From JACOMS01 sp964352785 (GTDB lineage Bacteria > Pseudomonadota > Alphaproteobacteria > Caulobacterales > Maricaulaceae), in the NCBI GenBank assembly GCA_964352785.1, contig CAYGTI010000007.1:1-64000 (forward strand): a stretch of DNA of 64,000 nucleotides. Reading direction: 5' to 3'. Each line of letters opens with the position of its first letter. Positions within the stretch are counted from its first letter, which is position 1. Below are positions 40,914 to 50,065 of this stretch, piece after piece. The notes below the pieces were generated by a model that did no database searches, had not been told where the DNA came from, and saw nothing but the letters and a program-made list of their open reading frames with translations. The position numbers and the translations under genes were made by a program.

Positions 40914-42281
40914 CTAAATGTTTTGCCGACGCAAGAAGGACGGAATCTCAAGCTCGTCATCCGTGTCATCATCAAACAAATCGCCCGTGTTGCGCGCTAG
41001 CGGCAGCGGCGTTGTTGTTGCCATTGGAATAGACTTTTTACGGCCAAAAAACCCGAAAGGACGTTTGACCACGGTTTGAGCCTCACATGACAGGCTGGCA
41101 CGTCTTTGAGCCGGCTCAAGCGGTGGCATAGGCGCAGTAGCAAGCCTTTGCGTTTCAACATAAACAGGCTCTTGCAAAGGCCGAGATAAGGACGCTTCGA
41201 GCGCTTCAAGTTCTTCTTCCAGCGGTAAATCAAAAATTGGGTCTTCTTTTTTCAGGATAGGCTCTGGGGTGACCTCTTTGCGGGGAGTCATCAAAGGCAC
41301 ACTTGTCGATACAATATGTTCGCCGACACCTGTTGCAACAACGGACACACGAACAATCCCGTCCAGATCATTATCCAGCGCAGACCCAACAATAATATTG
41401 GCGTCCGGATCAACTTGTCCCCGGATCAAGCTGGCCGCCTCGTCCACTTCGTAAAGCGTCAGGTCTTTGCCGCCTGTAATATTAATCAGAACACCGCGAG
41501 CGCCTTTCAAGGAAACATCATCGAGTAGCGGGTTTGTAATCGCCGTTTCAGCCGCTTCAATGGCCCGGCGCTCGCCCGTGGCCTCGCCCGTACCCATCAT
41601 TGCCTTACCCATTTCGTCCATGATTGTGCGAACGTCAGCAAAGTCGAGATTAATCAGACCCGGCACAACCATCAAATCTGTAATGCCGCGAACACCGGAG
41701 TTTAGAACTTCGTCGGCCATAGCAAACGCATCAGCCATCGTTGTCTGCTCTGTCGCAACGCGGAATAAATTCTGGTTCGGGATTGTAATCAACGTGTCCA
41801 CACTATTGTAAAGACGCTCAATCCCGGCTTCGGCTATATTCATACGCTTAGAGCCTTCAAACTGGAAAGGCTTTGTAACAATAGCAACCGTTAAAATACC
41901 CATTTCGCGAGCAGCATTGGCAATCACTGGCGCAGCGCCGGTTCCGGTTCCGCCGCCCATACCTGCCGCGACAAAAAGCATGTGCGCGCCCTCTAGGTGC
42001 TCCATGATTTCAGGTAAAGAATCCTCGGCTGACTGTTCTCCAATGTCTGGACGCATACCTGCGCCAAGACCTTGCGTAACACCGCCGCCCATCTGAACGC
42101 GCCGTTCAGCTTTGGAAAATGCGAGAGCTTGGGCATCCGTATTCGCGACGATAAACTCCACGCCCTCAAGGCCGGAATTGATCATATTGTTGACGGCATT
42201 ACCTCCAGCGCCGCCGACACCTATGACAACAATGCGGGGTTTAAGCTCTACAGCTTTCGGAAGAGAGAGATTAATGCCCAT
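40914..42281 (-). CDS. ftsZ: Cell division protein FtsZ
   Basis: 455 residues. The tubulin signature is GGGTGTG (109-115) in a canonical GTPase domain; T7-loop region INLDFADVRTIMDEMGKAMMG is present. The linker (~residues 315-440) is long and Pro/Glu-rich, as in Caulobacter, and the conserved C-terminal peptide for FtsA/FtsZ-binding partners is DDELEIPSFLRRQ. FtsZ polymerises with GTP into the Z-ring. A 126-bp gap separates it from ftsA; the gap holds a perfect CtrA box (42336-42350) and a GANTC site, so ftsZ likely has its own cell-cycle promoter. A terminator ends the unit. Confidence 0.98.
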   Translation of the reverse strand: MGINLSLPKAVELKPRIVVIGVGGAGGNAVNNMINSGLEGVEFIVANTDAQALAFSKAERRVQMGGGVTQGLGAGMRPDIGEQSAEDSLPEIMEHLEGAHMLFVAAGMGGGTGTGAAPVIANAAREMGILTVAIVTKPFQFEGSKRMNIAEAGIERLYNSVDTLITIPNQNLFRVATEQTTMADAFAMADEVLNSGVRGITDLMVVPGLINLDFADVRTIMDEMGKAMMGTGEATGERRAIEAAETAITNPLLDDVSLKGARGVLINITGGKDLTLYEVDEAASLIRGQVDPDANIIVGSALDNDLDGIVRVSVVATGVGEHIVSTSVPLMTPRKEVTPEPILKKEDPIFDLPLEEELEALEASLSRPLQEPVYVETQRLATAPMPPLEPAQRRASLSCEAQTVVKRPFGFFGRKKSIPMATTTPLPLARNTGDLFDDDTDDELEIPSFLRRQNI

Positions 42282-42335
42282 GTCATGCCTCTAAAAAATA
42301 TGCTTTGCAATTCGTTAAAGTCTCGCGCAAATCTA

Positions 42336-42350
42336 TTAAGCAGGTCTTAA
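42336..42350. promoter_or_regulatory. CtrA-type box upstream of ftsZ
   Basis: TTAA-GCAGGTC-TTAA is an exact TTAA-N7-TTAA, the CtrA recognition sequence of Caulobacter and relatives. It is 55 to 69 bp before the ftsZ ATG. In Caulobacter CtrA represses ftsZ in swarmer cells; the same control here is inference. Confidence 0.8.
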
Positions 42351-42384
42351 CTAAGCTTACTTTTTATACACTTTTATGCGCAGA

Positions 42385-42389
42385 GATTC
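42385..42389. promoter_or_regulatory. GANTC site (CcrM-type methylation) in the ftsA-ftsZ gap
   Basis: GATTC lies 104 bp upstream of the ftsZ ATG, near the CtrA box. CcrM methylates GANTC in alphaproteobacteria and affects ftsZ expression in Caulobacter. A five-base site can occur by chance. Confidence 0.35.
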
Positions 42390-42407
42390 CCGGCAAGCCT
42401 GCACGGC

Positions 42408-43679
42408 TTAGAAGTTTTCTTTAATCCACTGCACCGTGCGTCCAAGCCCGCCGCCGGAATAATGCTTCTTGCGGTAGCGGCGGCCAGAAAGATCAGGCGG
42501 CCCCGCGATAGCCTCGGTCGAGGCGGAAAATTCATTTTTAAGCAAACCAACAGCCACGGCAAAATCAGGCCCTGACAATGTATCTTTGAGGCCTAAAATA
42601 CCGTGGGGCCTCCCAATACGCACGCGCTTGTTAAAGACGTATTCTGCAAGCTCTCGTACACCGTTAAGCTGCGCCCCGCCTCCGGTCAGAACGATCCGCC
42701 GGCCAGAATATCCCTCTAGCCCGGCCTCTTGTATCCGGTCACGTAAAATCTCAAATGTTTCTTCAACGCGGGAGCGGATAATACTTGTCAGCACAGAGCG
42801 CGGCTCATTATGCAGCACATCCTGCGCGCCCATGGGTGGGCACGGGATCATCTCGAAATCGTCATTTGCGCCGTGTAGCGCCGATCCGTAAAACATCTTT
42901 ATGCGCTCGGCCGCCTCGGCGGGCGTCATCAACCCTCGTGCAATATCATTTGTCGCGGCCTGACCGCCAACGGATAAGGCTTCGGTGTGGACAAGTTTGT
43001 TATCTCTGAAAATCGCCGCTGAGGTTATCCCGCCGCCCATATCAATCACGGTGACCCCAAGGTCTTTTTCATCATCGGTCAGCACAGCCAAGCCCGCAGC
43101 ATAAGGCGAGACCATCACTGATTTCATATAGAGGTGACAACGCTCTACGCAGTGCGCCAGATTACGCAGAGGGCCGACACCCGCGAGAACAAAATGCATA
43201 TCTACATCAAGCGCAGAGCCGAACATACCGCGCGGCTCTTGGATATTGCTCTCGCCGTCCACGCTCCAATTAAGGGGGATAGCATGCAAGATCGTTTGGT
43301 TTGGTTCTGTGAATTCTGCCAATGAGGATTGCAGCAAGCGGCGCACATCACGGTCAGCGACTTCTCCGCTGGCAAACTCAGTTTTTGCCGTCAGGCGTTC
43401 CGAATAGAGCGAGCGTGTCGCCACATTCACAGAGACGGCCTGCACCGCAACCCCGGCTTCACGCTCGGCCTTTTGCACCGCAGACCGAATGCCAACTTCC
43501 ACCGCTTCCATGTCAACAACAGCGCCAGATTTTATCCCTGTGCTCGGCCCGAAACCTGAGCCTAACAGACGGACACCAAAGCTTGGCTCAACCTGCCCAA
43601 TCAGGCATACGACTTTATTGGTACCGATATCCAGAACCGCAACAGTGTCAGGCTTTTTATAAGGGGTACGCGCCAGCAT
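42408..43679 (-). CDS. ftsA: Cell division protein FtsA
   Basis: 423 residues from ATG 43679 (MLARTPYKKPDTVAVLDIG); the frame from 43742 lies inside ftsQ. FtsA is the actin-like tether of the Z-ring. Phosphate-1 loop VAVLDIGTNKVVCLIG, phosphate-2 VTVIDMGGGITS, and adenosine site IVLTGGGAQLNGV are visible. The C-terminal amphipathic membrane-targeting helix is GGLGRTVQWIKENF. Starts four bases after the ftsQ stop. Its 126-bp distance from ftsZ is the largest internal gap of the division cluster. Confidence 0.96.
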   Translation of the reverse strand: MLARTPYKKPDTVAVLDIGTNKVVCLIGQVEPSFGVRLLGSGFGPSTGIKSGAVVDMEAVEVGIRSAVQKAEREAGVAVQAVSVNVATRSLYSERLTAKTEFASGEVADRDVRRLLQSSLAEFTEPNQTILHAIPLNWSVDGESNIQEPRGMFGSALDVDMHFVLAGVGPLRNLAHCVERCHLYMKSVMVSPYAAGLAVLTDDEKDLGVTVIDMGGGITSAAIFRDNKLVHTEALSVGGQAATNDIARGLMTPAEAAERIKMFYGSALHGANDDFEMIPCPPMGAQDVLHNEPRSVLTSIIRSRVEETFEILRDRIQEAGLEGYSGRRIVLTGGGAQLNGVRELAEYVFNKRVRIGRPHGILGLKDTLSGPDFAVAVGLLKNEFSASTEAIAGPPDLSGRRYRKKHYSGGGLGRTVQWIKENF

Positions 43680-43683
43680 CGGT

Positions 43684-44577
43684 TTAAACAGGCTCTGTCT
43701 GGCGAGGCAAAATAGTAAGCCTGTCGGGAAGGCGCATGTCAATCATGGCGATATCGCGGTTCAAAATTTGTTTGGCCTGATGAAGCTGTTCAAGGTTTTG
43801 AAGTGCGCCAGACATATTGGTGAGAGGCAGCTTAACCCAAATTTTTTCATTCAAATCCTCTGCGCCCTTGAACCGGATATCCCAGCGCCCACTTGGCAGC
43901 AAACGGAAGGCATCAACTCTGGCAGCTATGACTGGATAGGAGTCCAGCGCAGCCCGCACCTGCGTCACTTCGGTTGGCGCGCCCGGGCCTAGCACCAGGG
44001 GTAGGTACGCAAACTGCAGAGGGTCTGCGTCGGATATAATTTCGCCTTTGGCATCGACGAGTTGTACCTTCCCGTCATTTTGCCAGAGCGCAAAAGGTGT
44101 GCGCTCAATAATCTGTACAACAACACGATCCGGCCATAGGCGCCGCACAACGGCAAGTTCAACCCAGCTCAGCGACTCGACGCGAGCTTGCGCTTGCTCC
44201 ATATCCATCTCAAACAGGAAATCACCTGTTTGTACACTAAGAGCGGTTCGGACATCTTGCTCACGAATACGTCCTTCACCAACAACATCAATGCGGTCGA
44301 CCACAAAGCCCAAAGAAATCAGGCTACTGCGCGTGAAGTTTTGTCCAGCTTGGCGAGCATCTGGCAAAAACCCACCGAGCCACAGCGCCGTAAATACGGT
44401 TAAAAGTGATAGAGCGATAAGCGAGGTCATCAACCGCCAGAATCCACGTTTTGTGTACTTTGCAGCACGCACCTGCGCTGTCGCCCAATTACGCGCCCCC
44501 CGGAGTCCGGGCTTTAAAGGGCTTACGCGGTGAACAACAGGTGCAGAATTTGATCCCTTTTTCCCTACCTGGGCCAT
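43684..44577 (-). CDS. ftsQ: Cell division protein FtsQ
   Basis: 297 residues. Basic cytoplasmic start, one transmembrane helix (about 49-71, LMTSLIALSLLTVFTALWLGG), then a POTRA domain (VDRIDVVGEGRIREQDVRTALSVQTGDFLFEMD) and the beta domain with WPDRVVVQIIERTPFALWQ. FtsQ links early and late division proteins in the periplasm. Its ATG overlaps the ddl stop by thirteen bases, and ftsA starts four bases after its stop, so the three genes are tightly coupled. Confidence 0.95.
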   Translation of the reverse strand: MAQVGKKGSNSAPVVHRVSPLKPGLRGARNWATAQVRAAKYTKRGFWRLMTSLIALSLLTVFTALWLGGFLPDARQAGQNFTRSSLISLGFVVDRIDVVGEGRIREQDVRTALSVQTGDFLFEMDMEQAQARVESLSWVELAVVRRLWPDRVVVQIIERTPFALWQNDGKVQLVDAKGEIISDADPLQFAYLPLVLGPGAPTEVTQVRAALDSYPVIAARVDAFRLLPSGRWDIRFKGAEDLNEKIWVKLPLTNMSGALQNLEQLHQAKQILNRDIAMIDMRLPDRLTILPRQTEPV

Positions 44578-45494
44578 GACGCATCCTCAACAATCCAGCG
44601 GCAAAGCTGGCCAAAACTCACACCGACATAAGCCGCTTGCTCTGGCGCAAGCGATGTCGGAGTCATTCCGGGTTGAGTATTGAGTTCAAGCATTACGATT
44701 TTGTTTACTATGTCCAAATTTTCTGACATTTTATCATCATATCTAAAATCTGACCGCGTCACACCTTTGCAGCCCAGCGTTTCGTGTGCAAGCAGCGCCC
44801 ATGTCTTGCACAAATCCTCAATATCCTGAGGTATTTGGGCCGGAACGACATGCGAAGAACCACCGTCCGCATATTTCGCCTCATAATCATACCAGTCAGA
44901 ATTCGGAATAATCTCTGTCACAGCAAGCGCTTTTCCATCCATCACGGTCACGGTAAGCTCGCGTCCCGGCGCAAAAGCTTCGGCAAGTACGACATCGCCC
45001 ATTGCCGTATTCTCTGTTATCTCTGTAGGCGGGCGGTTAGCGCCCTCTTTGATGATATAAACGCCGACGCTGGAGCCTTGCGCGTTGGGTTTAACCACAT
45101 AGGGCGGCTCAAGCGCATGCTCAGTTGCTGCGGTCAGACGCGGCACTAGTGTGCCCTCGGGCACATGAATACCGACATCGCGCAAGACGGCTTTGGAGCG
45201 GTGCTTATCCATGGCCAGAGACGACGCCATAACCCCGCTATGAGTATAAGGCGCGCCAAATAAATCCAGTACGCCTTGGACGCGGCCATCTTCGCCCCAC
45301 TCTCCGTGGAGCGCATTAAAAATAACATCCGGGTCAGCCGCATGCAGCTGCTCCCAAAGGTTAGGCGCTGCGTCGATTTCTGTGACGTCATACCCTTCAG
45401 CCCGTAAGGCTTTGGCGACTTCAGCGCCCGACACCAAAGACACGTCACGCTCAGGCGACATGCCGCCTTTTAAAACTGCGACCCGCAAACTCAT
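44565..45494 (-). CDS. ddl: D-alanine--D-alanine ligase
   Basis: 309 residues from ATG 45494 (MSLRVAVLKGGMSPERDVSL), which overlaps the murB stop by four bases. Ddl joins two D-Ala using ATP for the peptidoglycan stem. ATP-grasp features: GGMSPERDVSLVSG (N-terminal lid), YVVKPNAQGSSVGVYII, FAPGRELTVTVMDG, and VMLELNTQPGMTPTSLAPEQA. It stands between murB and ftsQ, as in other alphaproteobacteria. Confidence 0.96.
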   Translation of the reverse strand: MSLRVAVLKGGMSPERDVSLVSGAEVAKALRAEGYDVTEIDAAPNLWEQLHAADPDVIFNALHGEWGEDGRVQGVLDLFGAPYTHSGVMASSLAMDKHRSKAVLRDVGIHVPEGTLVPRLTAATEHALEPPYVVKPNAQGSSVGVYIIKEGANRPPTEITENTAMGDVVLAEAFAPGRELTVTVMDGKALAVTEIIPNSDWYDYEAKYADGGSSHVVPAQIPQDIEDLCKTWALLAHETLGCKGVTRSDFRYDDKMSENLDIVNKIVMLELNTQPGMTPTSLAPEQAAYVGVSFGQLCRWIVEDASWPR

Positions 45495-46405
45495 AGGGCT
45501 CTCCGTCCGAGGCGTTTGATTTCCCATTCCAACGTCACGCCTTCGCTTTGTTGGACTTTCTTGCGGATCGTCTCGCCAAGCTGTTCGAGGTCGGCCGCCG
45601 TCGCGCTATTTTTATTAATCATGAAATTACAATGCTTTTCACTCATTTTCGCGCCGCCAACGACCAAGCCACGCCCGCCTGCAGCGTCAATGACTTGCCA
45701 CGCGCCTCTCCCGCCTGATTGATCTGGATCCGGGTTTTTAAAGGTCGAACCTCCGGTTTTTTCCCGGATCGGCTGACTCTCTTCGCGGCGCGATGTGATT
45801 TCGTCCATGCGCGCTTGAATGTTGGCGGGAGTATCATAGCGGCCCTCAAAAACAGCCTCAACAAATATCAAATCGTTGGGTGCACCGCTGCTGCGGTAGC
45901 TGTAGTGCAATTCGTCGAGAGGCATAATTTGGCGGCGGCCGGTGCGGTCAAGGGCAACAGCCTGCACCAGCACATTTTTGGTTTCGCTTCCGTAACATCC
46001 CGCATTCATGCGTAGCGCTCCGCCGATCGTCCCAGGAATCCCCGCGTAAAATTCAAGCCCCGTAATACTCGCTTTCGCTGCCGCCCGCGCGACTTTATTG
46101 TCCAGCGCCGCCGCTCCGGCTGTCAAGCGAACGCCATGGGTGGTTATTTTAGCAAAGGCGGGGCCAAGACGCACGACAACGCCCGGAACGCCTCCATCTC
46201 GAACCAGCGTATTGGACGCAACCCCTAAAACGTGAACCGGTATATCATCGGGCGTAGAAGATAGGAAATGCGCGAGGTCAGCCTCATCCTTGGGCATAAA
46301 CAAAACCTCAGCAGCCCCACCAACCCGGAACCATGTATAAGGCGCGAGCGGCACATCAGCAGACAATTTGCCCCGCACAGGCGGTAATCTGCTCAGAAGC
46401 GGCAC
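45491..46405 (-). CDS. murB: UDP-N-acetylenolpyruvoylglucosamine reductase
   Basis: 304 residues from a GTG start directly after the murC stop (TAA GTG). MurB reduces the enolpyruvyl group to lactyl with NADPH and FAD. The FAD-binding region is YTWFRVGGAAEVLFMP with HVLGVASNTLVRDGGV; GIPGTIGGALRMNAGCYGSE is the second FAD loop; GGSTFKNPDPDQSGGRGAWQVIDAAG holds the catalytic Ser, and the final KMSEKHCNFMINKN holds the Glu region. Type II arrangement typical of alphaproteobacteria. Overlaps ddl by four bases. Confidence 0.96.
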   Translation of the reverse strand: MPLLSRLPPVRGKLSADVPLAPYTWFRVGGAAEVLFMPKDEADLAHFLSSTPDDIPVHVLGVASNTLVRDGGVPGVVVRLGPAFAKITTHGVRLTAGAAALDNKVARAAAKASITGLEFYAGIPGTIGGALRMNAGCYGSETKNVLVQAVALDRTGRRQIMPLDELHYSYRSSGAPNDLIFVEAVFEGRYDTPANIQARMDEITSRREESQPIREKTGGSTFKNPDPDQSGGRGAWQVIDAAGGRGLVVGGAKMSEKHCNFMINKNSATAADLEQLGETIRKKVQQSEGVTLEWEIKRLGRRAL

Positions 46406-47833
46406 TTATAAGGCCTCAAGCTCGCCCGCGAAACCTGCGGCCCAATAGGTGATATCTCCTGCGCCTAAAAACACGATTAAATCGCCTTTGGAGAGATGCG
46501 GTTTCATCGCAGCGGCAAGGCTCTCTTTGGTGACGGGCGCGGCTTGTCTATGACCATGCGCAACCAGGCCTTCCGCAAGGGCAGGTCCGCTGATGCCCTC
46601 TAGTGGCGGCTCGCCGGCAGCATAAACTTCGGTAACATAGACACGGTCTGCATCATTAAAACAGGTGCAAAAATCCTCGAACAAGTCTGATAGGCGCGAA
46701 TACCGATGCGGCTGGACAACGGCATGAACAGCACCTGATGAAACCTGCCGTGCGGCCTGCAAAACAGCCGCTATTTCGACGGGGTGATGACCGTAATCAT
46801 CAATGATTTTAACGCCATTCCATTGACCGACATTGGTAAATCGGCGTTTGACACCGCCGAAACTATCCAGCCCCCGGCGAACTTGTACCTCGGTTAATCC
46901 GAGCTTTCTTGCAACCGCAATCGCCGAGAGAACATTTTGGGTATTGTGCTTGCCCGCCATGGGCAGAAACAGATTATTCCAGCGGTCTTCAACCCCGTCG
47001 ACATTACGGAAAATAACATCAAAACGAGAGCCATCCGTATCAAGCTTTAAATTCTCCGCCCTGACATCCGCCTGCGGGTTAAAGCCGTAAGTAATCACCC
47101 GGCGGTCTGTGATGCGGCTCACCAAGGCTTGCACTTCCGGGTGATCAATACACAAAACCCCAAAGCCGTAAAATGGCAGGTTTTCGACGAACGTATCAAA
47201 CGCCGCGCGCAATGTATCAAACGCACCGTAATGCTCCATGTGCTCTGGGTCGATATTAGTGACCACTGCCACGGTCGGAAATAATTTCAGAAAAGAGCCA
47301 TCAGACTCGTCGGCTTCAACGACCATCCAATCGCCAAGGCCCAATTTAGCGTTTGAGCCGTAAGCATTAATAATGCCGCCATTGATCACGGTCGGGTCAA
47401 GATCACCGCCTTCGAGGAGGGCCGCGATCATCGTCGTCGTCGTCGTCTTTCCGTGGGTGCCGCCAACTGCAATCGCCCATTTAAGACGCATAAGCTCGGC
47501 GAGCATTTCCGCGCGGCGCACAACCGGGATCGACCTTGCGCGGGCCTCCACCAATTCAGAATTATCCGGCTTGATCGCCGAGGACATGACAATCGCTCCT
47601 GCGCCGTGAACCTGCTCGGCTTTTTGCCCGATAAATATCTTCGCGCCCAAACGGCGCAACCGCTTCACGTTCGGGTTTTCCCGCATATCCGAGCCTTGGA
47701 CATCATAGCCCAAATTAAGCATGACTTCGGCAATGCCGCTCATGCCAATACCGCCAATACCCACAAAGTGGATCGGCCCTGTATCAAAGGGAACTTTTGT
47801 CGCCATTACAGACTTATTATCGGATCCAGTCAT
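46406..47833 (-). CDS. murC: UDP-N-acetylmuramate--L-alanine ligase
   Basis: 475 residues from ATG 47833 (MTGSDNKSVMATKVPFDTG). The longer frame to 47953 runs into murG. MurC adds L-Ala to UDP-MurNAc. Rossmann loop HFVGIGGIGMSGIAEV; ATP site GGTHGKTTTTTMIA; NIDPEHMEHY for the Mg/ATP region; IDDYGHHPVEI, the His-containing motif of MurC. It is 19 bp after the murG stop and directly abuts the murB GTG. Confidence 0.97.
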   Translation of the reverse strand: MTGSDNKSVMATKVPFDTGPIHFVGIGGIGMSGIAEVMLNLGYDVQGSDMRENPNVKRLRRLGAKIFIGQKAEQVHGAGAIVMSSAIKPDNSELVEARARSIPVVRRAEMLAELMRLKWAIAVGGTHGKTTTTTMIAALLEGGDLDPTVINGGIINAYGSNAKLGLGDWMVVEADESDGSFLKLFPTVAVVTNIDPEHMEHYGAFDTLRAAFDTFVENLPFYGFGVLCIDHPEVQALVSRITDRRVITYGFNPQADVRAENLKLDTDGSRFDVIFRNVDGVEDRWNNLFLPMAGKHNTQNVLSAIAVARKLGLTEVQVRRGLDSFGGVKRRFTNVGQWNGVKIIDDYGHHPVEIAAVLQAARQVSSGAVHAVVQPHRYSRLSDLFEDFCTCFNDADRVYVTEVYAAGEPPLEGISGPALAEGLVAHGHRQAAPVTKESLAAAMKPHLSKGDLIVFLGAGDITYWAAGFAGELEAL

Positions 47834-47852
47834 GTGCAGCCTTTCAGGGCGT

Positions 47853-48926
47853 TTATAGCACGGATCGGGCCAAGTCGGCCAGATCAGACGCGGCGTTCGG
47901 GCGGCCAGCGCTGCGGGCGGCGGCGGCGGCCGTTTCGAGCCAATGAGAATCATTTAGACGTGCCTCCAGAATAGTTTTCACACGCTCTGGCGTAAACTCT
48001 GATTCAGGCAAAATATCGGCGGCACCGAGGTTTTTTAAAGCCGCTGCGTTAGCCGTTTGGTGATCATCCATGGCAATTTCAAGCGGTACAAATAAGGACG
48101 GTTTGCCCATCACGGCAATTTCAGACACAGACGAAGCGCCCGCGCGGCCCACAACATAATGGGCTTTGGCAAGATGGGTTTCAATATCTGAAAAAAACGT
48201 CTTGCACACAGCACGAACTCCAGATTCTTTATAGATAGCCTTTGCCATCTCTAGGCTTTCAGCGCGAGTTTGCTGCGTTACAATCAGCCGTTTACGCAGC
48301 TCATCCGGCAACAAAGCAATCGCTTGCGGCATCGTTTCGCTAATCAGGCGCGCGCCGAGACTGCCGCCAACAATCAAGACGTATATATCATCTTTTGGCG
48401 GCGTATAAGATTTTGGTACGGCTTTGATAATTTGATCCCGCAGAGGGTTACCGATACATATATGCTGCCCGCCGCTCGGTAGCTTTTCCAGTGTTTCAAA
48501 ACCCGACGCAACATAATTCGCTTTGGGCGCAAAAACGCGGTTGACCCGTCCCAGAACAGCGTTTTGCTCATGTAGGATTGTCGGGATTTTGAGAGCTTGC
48601 GCGGAGCGCATCGCTGGAAAAGCGGGATATCCGCCAAACCCCACAACAACATCAGGCTTCCAATGCTTCATAAAAGCTCCAGCCTGCCGCGTACCTTGCA
48701 TGAGTTTAAGCACAGCAAGGGCGGCTTGAATGGGCTTTTTTGGTGTCAGAGTAGCTGCCTTAACTTCGATAATTGGGTCAGCAGGGATATTGCCAGCATG
48801 CTTCTGCCCGCGCCCGTCCGTAATCATCGCAATATCCCAACCGTCAACCCCGAGCGTTTCAGCCAAGGCTTGGGCTGGGAACATATGGCCACCCGTTCCG
48901 CCCGCTGCGAGTAAAAGACGGGGCAT
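47853..48926 (-). CDS. murG: Undecaprenyl-PP-MurNAc-pentapeptide GlcNAc transferase
   Basis: 357 residues from ATG 48926 (MPRLLLAAGGTGGHMFPAQAL), with TAATG overlap to the ftsW stop. A frame from 49136 extends into ftsW and is rejected. MurG makes lipid II from lipid I at the inner membrane. First G-loop AAGGTGGHMFPA; second G-loop LIVGGSLGARLI; third GAA/GRAGASSVSEIAVMG for UDP-GlcNAc. The end (TRVAAAARSAGRPNAASDLADL-like) is typical. Confidence 0.96.
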   Translation of the reverse strand: MPRLLLAAGGTGGHMFPAQALAETLGVDGWDIAMITDGRGQKHAGNIPADPIIEVKAATLTPKKPIQAALAVLKLMQGTRQAGAFMKHWKPDVVVGFGGYPAFPAMRSAQALKIPTILHEQNAVLGRVNRVFAPKANYVASGFETLEKLPSGGQHICIGNPLRDQIIKAVPKSYTPPKDDIYVLIVGGSLGARLISETMPQAIALLPDELRKRLIVTQQTRAESLEMAKAIYKESGVRAVCKTFFSDIETHLAKAHYVVGRAGASSVSEIAVMGKPSLFVPLEIAMDDHQTANAAALKNLGAADILPESEFTPERVKTILEARLNDSHWLETAAAAARSAGRPNAASDLADLARSVL

Positions 48927-50065
48927 TAATCGCCGTACCCATACGCGCCGGGACGGCGGCGCGTGAACGCAAGAATTAACCCGGCTGCAAAACACAGCGA
49001 TAACATGGACGAGCCGCCATAAGAAATAAACGGTAACGTCATACCCTTCGGCGGTGCCATGTTCAAGTTTACATACAGATTGATGATCGTTTGCATTCCG
49101 ATCATGGTAGCGAGCCCAGCCACAGCTAGCTGACAAAAATAGTCCTTGAGCTTGAGCGCGTTTCGGAAACTCCGGATCACAAACCCTGCGAGTAAAACAA
49201 TTAAAAATAGCGAGATTAAAAACCCGAACTCCTCGACAGTGACAGCAAATATAAAATCTGTATGTCCGTCCGGCAGCGTGAATTTCACCGCGCCTTCGCC
49301 CGGGCCACGTCCAAAAAAACCGCCGTTCCCAATGGCTTCCAAGGCGCGGTCGGTTTGGTAGTTATCTTGATCTGCGCTCAGAAAGCTATTTACCCGCGCT
49401 TGTACGTGGGGCAAGGAAAAATAAGCCCCAACGGCGCCAACCATAGTCACGCCCATAAGAAACATCATCCATGCCAGCGAGAGCCCCGCGAAAAAAAATA
49501 CAGCCGCATAGCACAGCGTGAGCAAGAAAGACTGCCCAAAATCCGGCTGCTGTATTAATAGCCCTAAAAGAGCCAAATAAGCTGCAAACACAATAGCTAC
49601 GGATGGTACGTTCGGATCACGTTTTCGCACCGAGAACATCCACGCTGCAAAAACAATAAAAGCGGGTTTTGCAAATTCTGAAGGCTGTAGCGAGAACCCA
49701 CCCAGACGCAGCCAGCGGGTTGAGCCCTTGACTTCAACGCCGCCCATCGACACCAAAACCATCAAACCGATCGCTCCAAACATAGCTAGGATACCAATCC
49801 GACGCGCGTTCCCAGGACTCATTAATGAGAGAATAAAAGCGCCCGCAAACCCGGCGCACGCAAACAAAATATGCCGATACATAAAGTAAAATGGGTCGGC
49901 AACATTATGCCGAAGTGCCGCTGCCGGCGACGCTGCCATAGACAAAATAATTCCTGTGCCGATGAGGCACATTAGCAGCGCGAGCGTGATATGATCAATG
50001 CTGCGCCACCATTCAAACAACAAAGAGCGGTTCGTGCGCGCCGGAAACATTGCTCTCGAAATCAT
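48926..50065 (-). CDS. ftsW: Peptidoglycan glycosyltransferase FtsW (SEDS)
   Basis: 379 residues with about ten transmembrane helices. SEDS landmarks include the N-terminal DHITLALLMCLIGTGIILSM, TRWLRLGGFSLQPSEFAKPAFIV (the Asp/Glu-bearing loop region), FMFLMGVTMV, NGGFFGRGPGEGAVKFTLPDGHTDFIFAV, and FGFLISLFLIV. It polymerises glycan strands at the septum with FtsI. Four-base overlap with murD and a TAATG overlap with murG. The paralog RodA lies at 62190. Confidence 0.96.
   Translation of the reverse strand: MISRAMFPARTNRSLLFEWWRSIDHITLALLMCLIGTGIILSMAASPAAALRHNVADPFYFMYRHILFACAGFAGAFILSLMSPGNARRIGILAMFGAIGLMVLVSMGGVEVKGSTRWLRLGGFSLQPSEFAKPAFIVFAAWMFSVRKRDPNVPSVAIVFAAYLALLGLLIQQPDFGQSFLLTLCYAAVFFFAGLSLAWMMFLMGVTMVGAVGAYFSLPHVQARVNSFLSADQDNYQTDRALEAIGNGGFFGRGPGEGAVKFTLPDGHTDFIFAVTVEEFGFLISLFLIVLLAGFVIRSFRNALKLKDYFCQLAVAGLATMIGMQTIINLYVNLNMAPPKGMTLPFISYGGSSMLSLCFAAGLILAFTRRRPGAYGYGD

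Noticed and set aside
48926..49136. Upstream extension of murG
   Set aside because: It would overlap ftsW by about 210 bp; the ATG at 48926 gives the standard MurG N-terminus.
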